Shown piece by piece: positions 61,521 through 64,000 of a DNA stretch of 64,000 nt. Made by a program: the position numbers and the translations under genes. Under the pieces are notes generated by a model. The model saw only the letters and a list, made by a program, of their open reading frames with translations, made no database searches and had not been told where the DNA came from. The stretch lies in the NCBI RefSeq assembly GCF_001723175.1, contig NC_064650.1, positions 3,968,001 through 4,032,000 on the forward strand, given 5' to 3'. The DNA comes from Penicillium oxalicum (lineage: Eukaryota > Ascomycota > Eurotiomycetes > Eurotiales > Aspergillaceae). How positions within the stretch are numbered: the stretch's first letter is position 1; each line of letters starts with the position of its first letter.

Positions 61521-61941
61521 ATAGGATAGAATTCTTGGTTGCTGCGAGATAAACGCTTGTTCTATAGACGCCGCAAGCTCATTGCCTCACAGTCACAGCT
61601 GCTTGAACTAGAAGATCTCTTGAGCAGGAATGCGCTGGAATTTGTCTACAACGAAAACGAATAGAACGATTATATTTCAATAAAATTCTTCAAGTTTCCT
61701 TCAAGACCTCATGGAACAGACTGTATGCCAATCCTGGCTGGTAGACCATCTCCTCCACTCCGCCCCACGTCCTTGCGCCGTCGATGCCTTGAACGCCGGG
61801 CATCAACCATGCTCGCCGCGGGACTCCTGAAACGCGCCATTTCCCCGGACATATAAGAACTACAACCATCTGTCACGACACCAGCCTACGCCACGTCTCA
61901 TATTCCGAGCTCCCTGTGGGAAGCTGCTCCTGGTCATCGCC
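61521..61941. other. Intergenic region between sdt1 and nudM
   Basis: The tandem genes leave 421 bp for the sdt1 3' UTR (AATAAA-like signal near 61679) and the nudM promoter. Nothing else seen. Confidence 0.6.
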
Positions 61942-64000
61942 ATGGTTGGCCAAGACTTTTCCCCAGGAACGGTAGTCGTCTTGACCGACGGCCGGCAAGC
62001 AACCGTCCGTTTCATAGGTCTCACTCACTTCGCGAATGGGGAGTGGATTGGAGTTGAATTGACTGAGCCAACGGGCAAAAATGATGGCGAGGTGCAAGGA
62101 GAGCGCTATTTTCAATGTGAGCCAGGTTTTGGCATGTTCATTCGTCCAACAGCCATAGCTTCCATCCTTCAGCAACCTTCCCGGCAAAGTAAACAAACCG
62201 CAAGACCGGGCTCCAGCGCAAATACAGGGAGACAATCCCAAGCAGGAAACCATGCAGGCGTGCGAAACACAGGGATTCCGCCGCAGGTAGTGGCTAAGAG
62301 GCAGAGCACAACGACAGCTGGCAATCCGCCATCCGTTACAAAAGTCAGCTCTCGACCATCTTTACGAGTACGCCATGTCCCTTTTCTGACCCAATCTGAC
62401 ATGGGTTCCCCCCTCTCCCCCCCAGCTGCGCAACTAACACAAGTAATGTCCATGATATAGTCACCGACAAAATCCCCGACGAAACAATTGGTCTCTTCAG
62501 CTACGTCTTCCAATCGTTCATCCATTGGGGGCGCTCCACGTACCTCGGCGGTTGCACCGAACCGCCCGCGACTAGCTTCAACGACTAGATCCTCTGCGAG
62601 TTCGCCCGCATCTCAGCCTGCCGCACAAAAGGCGTCACGGCCGTCCATATCTGGATCGGCCACAAGGCCATCCAGGTCTGGGACATCAAATTCTAGCCTC
62701 TCAAAGCGGCTTTCGTTGCGACAGGTGAACCAGACGAAGGCCATGGATGTTAGCGATGCCGCAACGAGTGGGGCCTCAGACGGACCGACCGATGCAGAGT
62801 CGCTCGAGAACGATGAAGGAAGTCCGCGACGTGAAGAAGCCACAGCATCGCCAGCACGGGCGGCAGTATCATCACCCCGGCCATCACGGCCGTCACTGTC
62901 AACCTCTCGCTCGGCAGGGTCGCGCCCCAGCGTCCCGCCTTCGGGGGCCCGTCAAGTGCAAACTGCTTCGGCAGCCGCCCGAGAATTGGAGGAATTGCAA
63001 ACCCGATTGCGAGTGATGGAAAAAAAGCGAAGCGATGACCGCGAGAAGCTCAAAATGCTCGAGCAGCTGCAGGTTGAGCGTGACAAATTCGAATCAATCA
63101 TCCAGAAGCTCCAAGCAAAGTACCAGCCCCAGCAGATGGAAATAACGGAGCTGCGGAAAACCCTCAAAGACACGCAAGACCGCCTGGAGCAACTGGAGCG
63201 AATGGAGGCCGAGCATGAATCTCTTATGGAGATGGCTACTTTGGATCGGGAAATGGCCGAAGAGACCGCCGAAGCCTATAAACATGAGTGTGAGACACTC
63301 CGGCTCAAGCTGGAGGAGCTTCAGTTGGAGGTTGAAGTGCTTCGGGAAGAGAATGAGGAGTTCGGACAAGTCACAAGCCCCGAGGAGAGATCCAGTCAAG
63401 GCTGGCTGCAGATGGAGAAGACGAACCAACGTCTTCGGGAGGCTCTCCTTCGACTCCGAGACATGACCCAGCAACAAGAATCGGATCTCAAGGCGCAGAT
63501 CAAGGAACTTGAAGAGGACCTGGAAGAATATGCCGCCGTGAAGGCCGATTACGAAGCTACCAAAGAGAAGCTCCTGGTTGCTGAGACGAACGTTCAGGAC
63601 CTGAAGCAGCAGCTGGACACCGCTCTTGGAGCCGAAGAAATGATTGAAGAACTCGCCGACAAGAACCTGCGATATCAGGAGGAGATCAATGAGTTGAAAG
63701 CAGCCATTGAAGACCTAGAAGCTCTACGAGAGATCAGTGATGAGTTGGAGACCACTCATATTGAAACTGAGAAGCAACTTCAAGACGAGATCGATTATCG
63801 TGACACGGTCTTCACCGAGCAACTTCGCAAGATTGCTCAGCAAGATGAGACGATTGAGGACCTCGAGTATACCCTTTCCCGCTTCCGAGAGCTAGTGACC
63901 AATCTCCAAGGCGATTTAGAAGATATGCGGACTTCTCAACAGATCACAGAGGCCGAAGCAACTGATCTCACTCATCGGTCACGAGCGATGATGGATCTGA
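61942..64000 (+). CDS. nudM: Dynactin p150-Glued subunit (5' part; runs off window)
   Basis: About 655 residues are visible from exons 61942-62367 and 62461 onward (GTACGC...CTAAC...ATAG intron of 93 bp). The N-terminus is a CAP-Gly domain (about residues 5-72) with the microtubule/EB1-binding GKNDG motif at 45-49 and GFGMFIRP. A basic Ser/Pro/Arg-rich linker (about 75-305) follows, and then a continuous charged coiled coil (from about 310: RELEELQTRLRVMEKK) that corresponds to the dynein-binding CC1 region. In Aspergillus this subunit (NUDM) is needed for dynein-driven nuclear distribution and early endosome transport. No stop codon is reached before base 64000. The size and order of domains fit p150 rather than a smaller CLIP-type protein, although the C-terminus is unseen. 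Confidence 0.94.

Noticed and set aside
1..64000. CRISPR arrays, prokaryotic operons, rRNA genes, viral genes
   Set aside because: None seen; gene structure is plainly eukaryotic and no regularly spaced repeat array exists.

Overview
The window is nuclear DNA of a filamentous ascomycete, most likely one of the Eurotiales (Aspergillus/Penicillium group; the genus cannot be settled from sequence alone). The evidence is short GT-AG introns (about 50-135 bp) with CTAAC/CTGAC-type branch sites, a head-to-head pair of myosin-motor chitin synthases (csmA/csmB), an AreB-type GATA factor, and a p150 dynactin gene of the nudM type. All gene models below were rebuilt by hand from both strands. For every complete multi-exon model except lsb6 the exon lengths sum to a multiple of three.

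Left third (1-24 kb). A truncated HLTF/RAD5-like SNF2 helicase and the type II phosphatidylinositol 4-kinase lsb6 lie on the minus strand, and lsb6 appears to carry a one-base frame break. The nitrogen-regulatory GATA factor areB follows on the plus strand, with a second, apparently non-AUG-initiated, N-terminus and a cluster of GATA sites in front of its internal start. Three near-identical tRNA-Glu(CUC) genes, one inverted, sit in a gene-free stretch (10.5-12.8 kb). A nodulin-like MFS transporter (8 exons, minus), the SERINC/TMS1 membrane protein and the mismatch-repair endonuclease PMS1 (both plus), and a BLOC1S1/GCN5L1-like small protein (minus) follow.

Middle (24-50 kb). csmA (minus, 1861 aa, intact myosin P-loop) and csmB (plus, 1767 aa, motor-like domain without a P-loop) diverge from a 3.7 kb shared intergenic region. 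Both encode a myosin-like head, a cytochrome-b5-like segment, a processive chitin synthase and a DEK-C tail, and both should act in polarised cell-wall synthesis. Beyond them are a microsomal cytochrome P450, a cytosolic-looking family 2 glycoside hydrolase (beta-glucuronidase/beta-galactosidase type) and a large multi-KH RNA-binding protein, all on the minus strand.

Right part (50-64 kb). A gene-poor tract of about 7 kb contains a complete but dead Tc1/mariner-type DNA transposon (TA duplication, 27-bp terminal inverted repeats, transposase with several premature stops that look like C-to-T/G-to-A damage). Then come a long disordered protein of unknown function (minus), an SDT1-like HAD pyrimidine 5'-nucleotidase with a 13-bp microexon (plus), and the 5' two-thirds of the p150 dynactin subunit gene running off the window end.

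Most of the content is conserved housekeeping. I found no convincing new multi-gene system. The observations most worth following are the areB alternative N-terminus and internal GATA cluster, the conserved A-box-like element in the leaders of the triplicated tRNA-Glu genes, the lsb6 frame break, and the damaged transposon.
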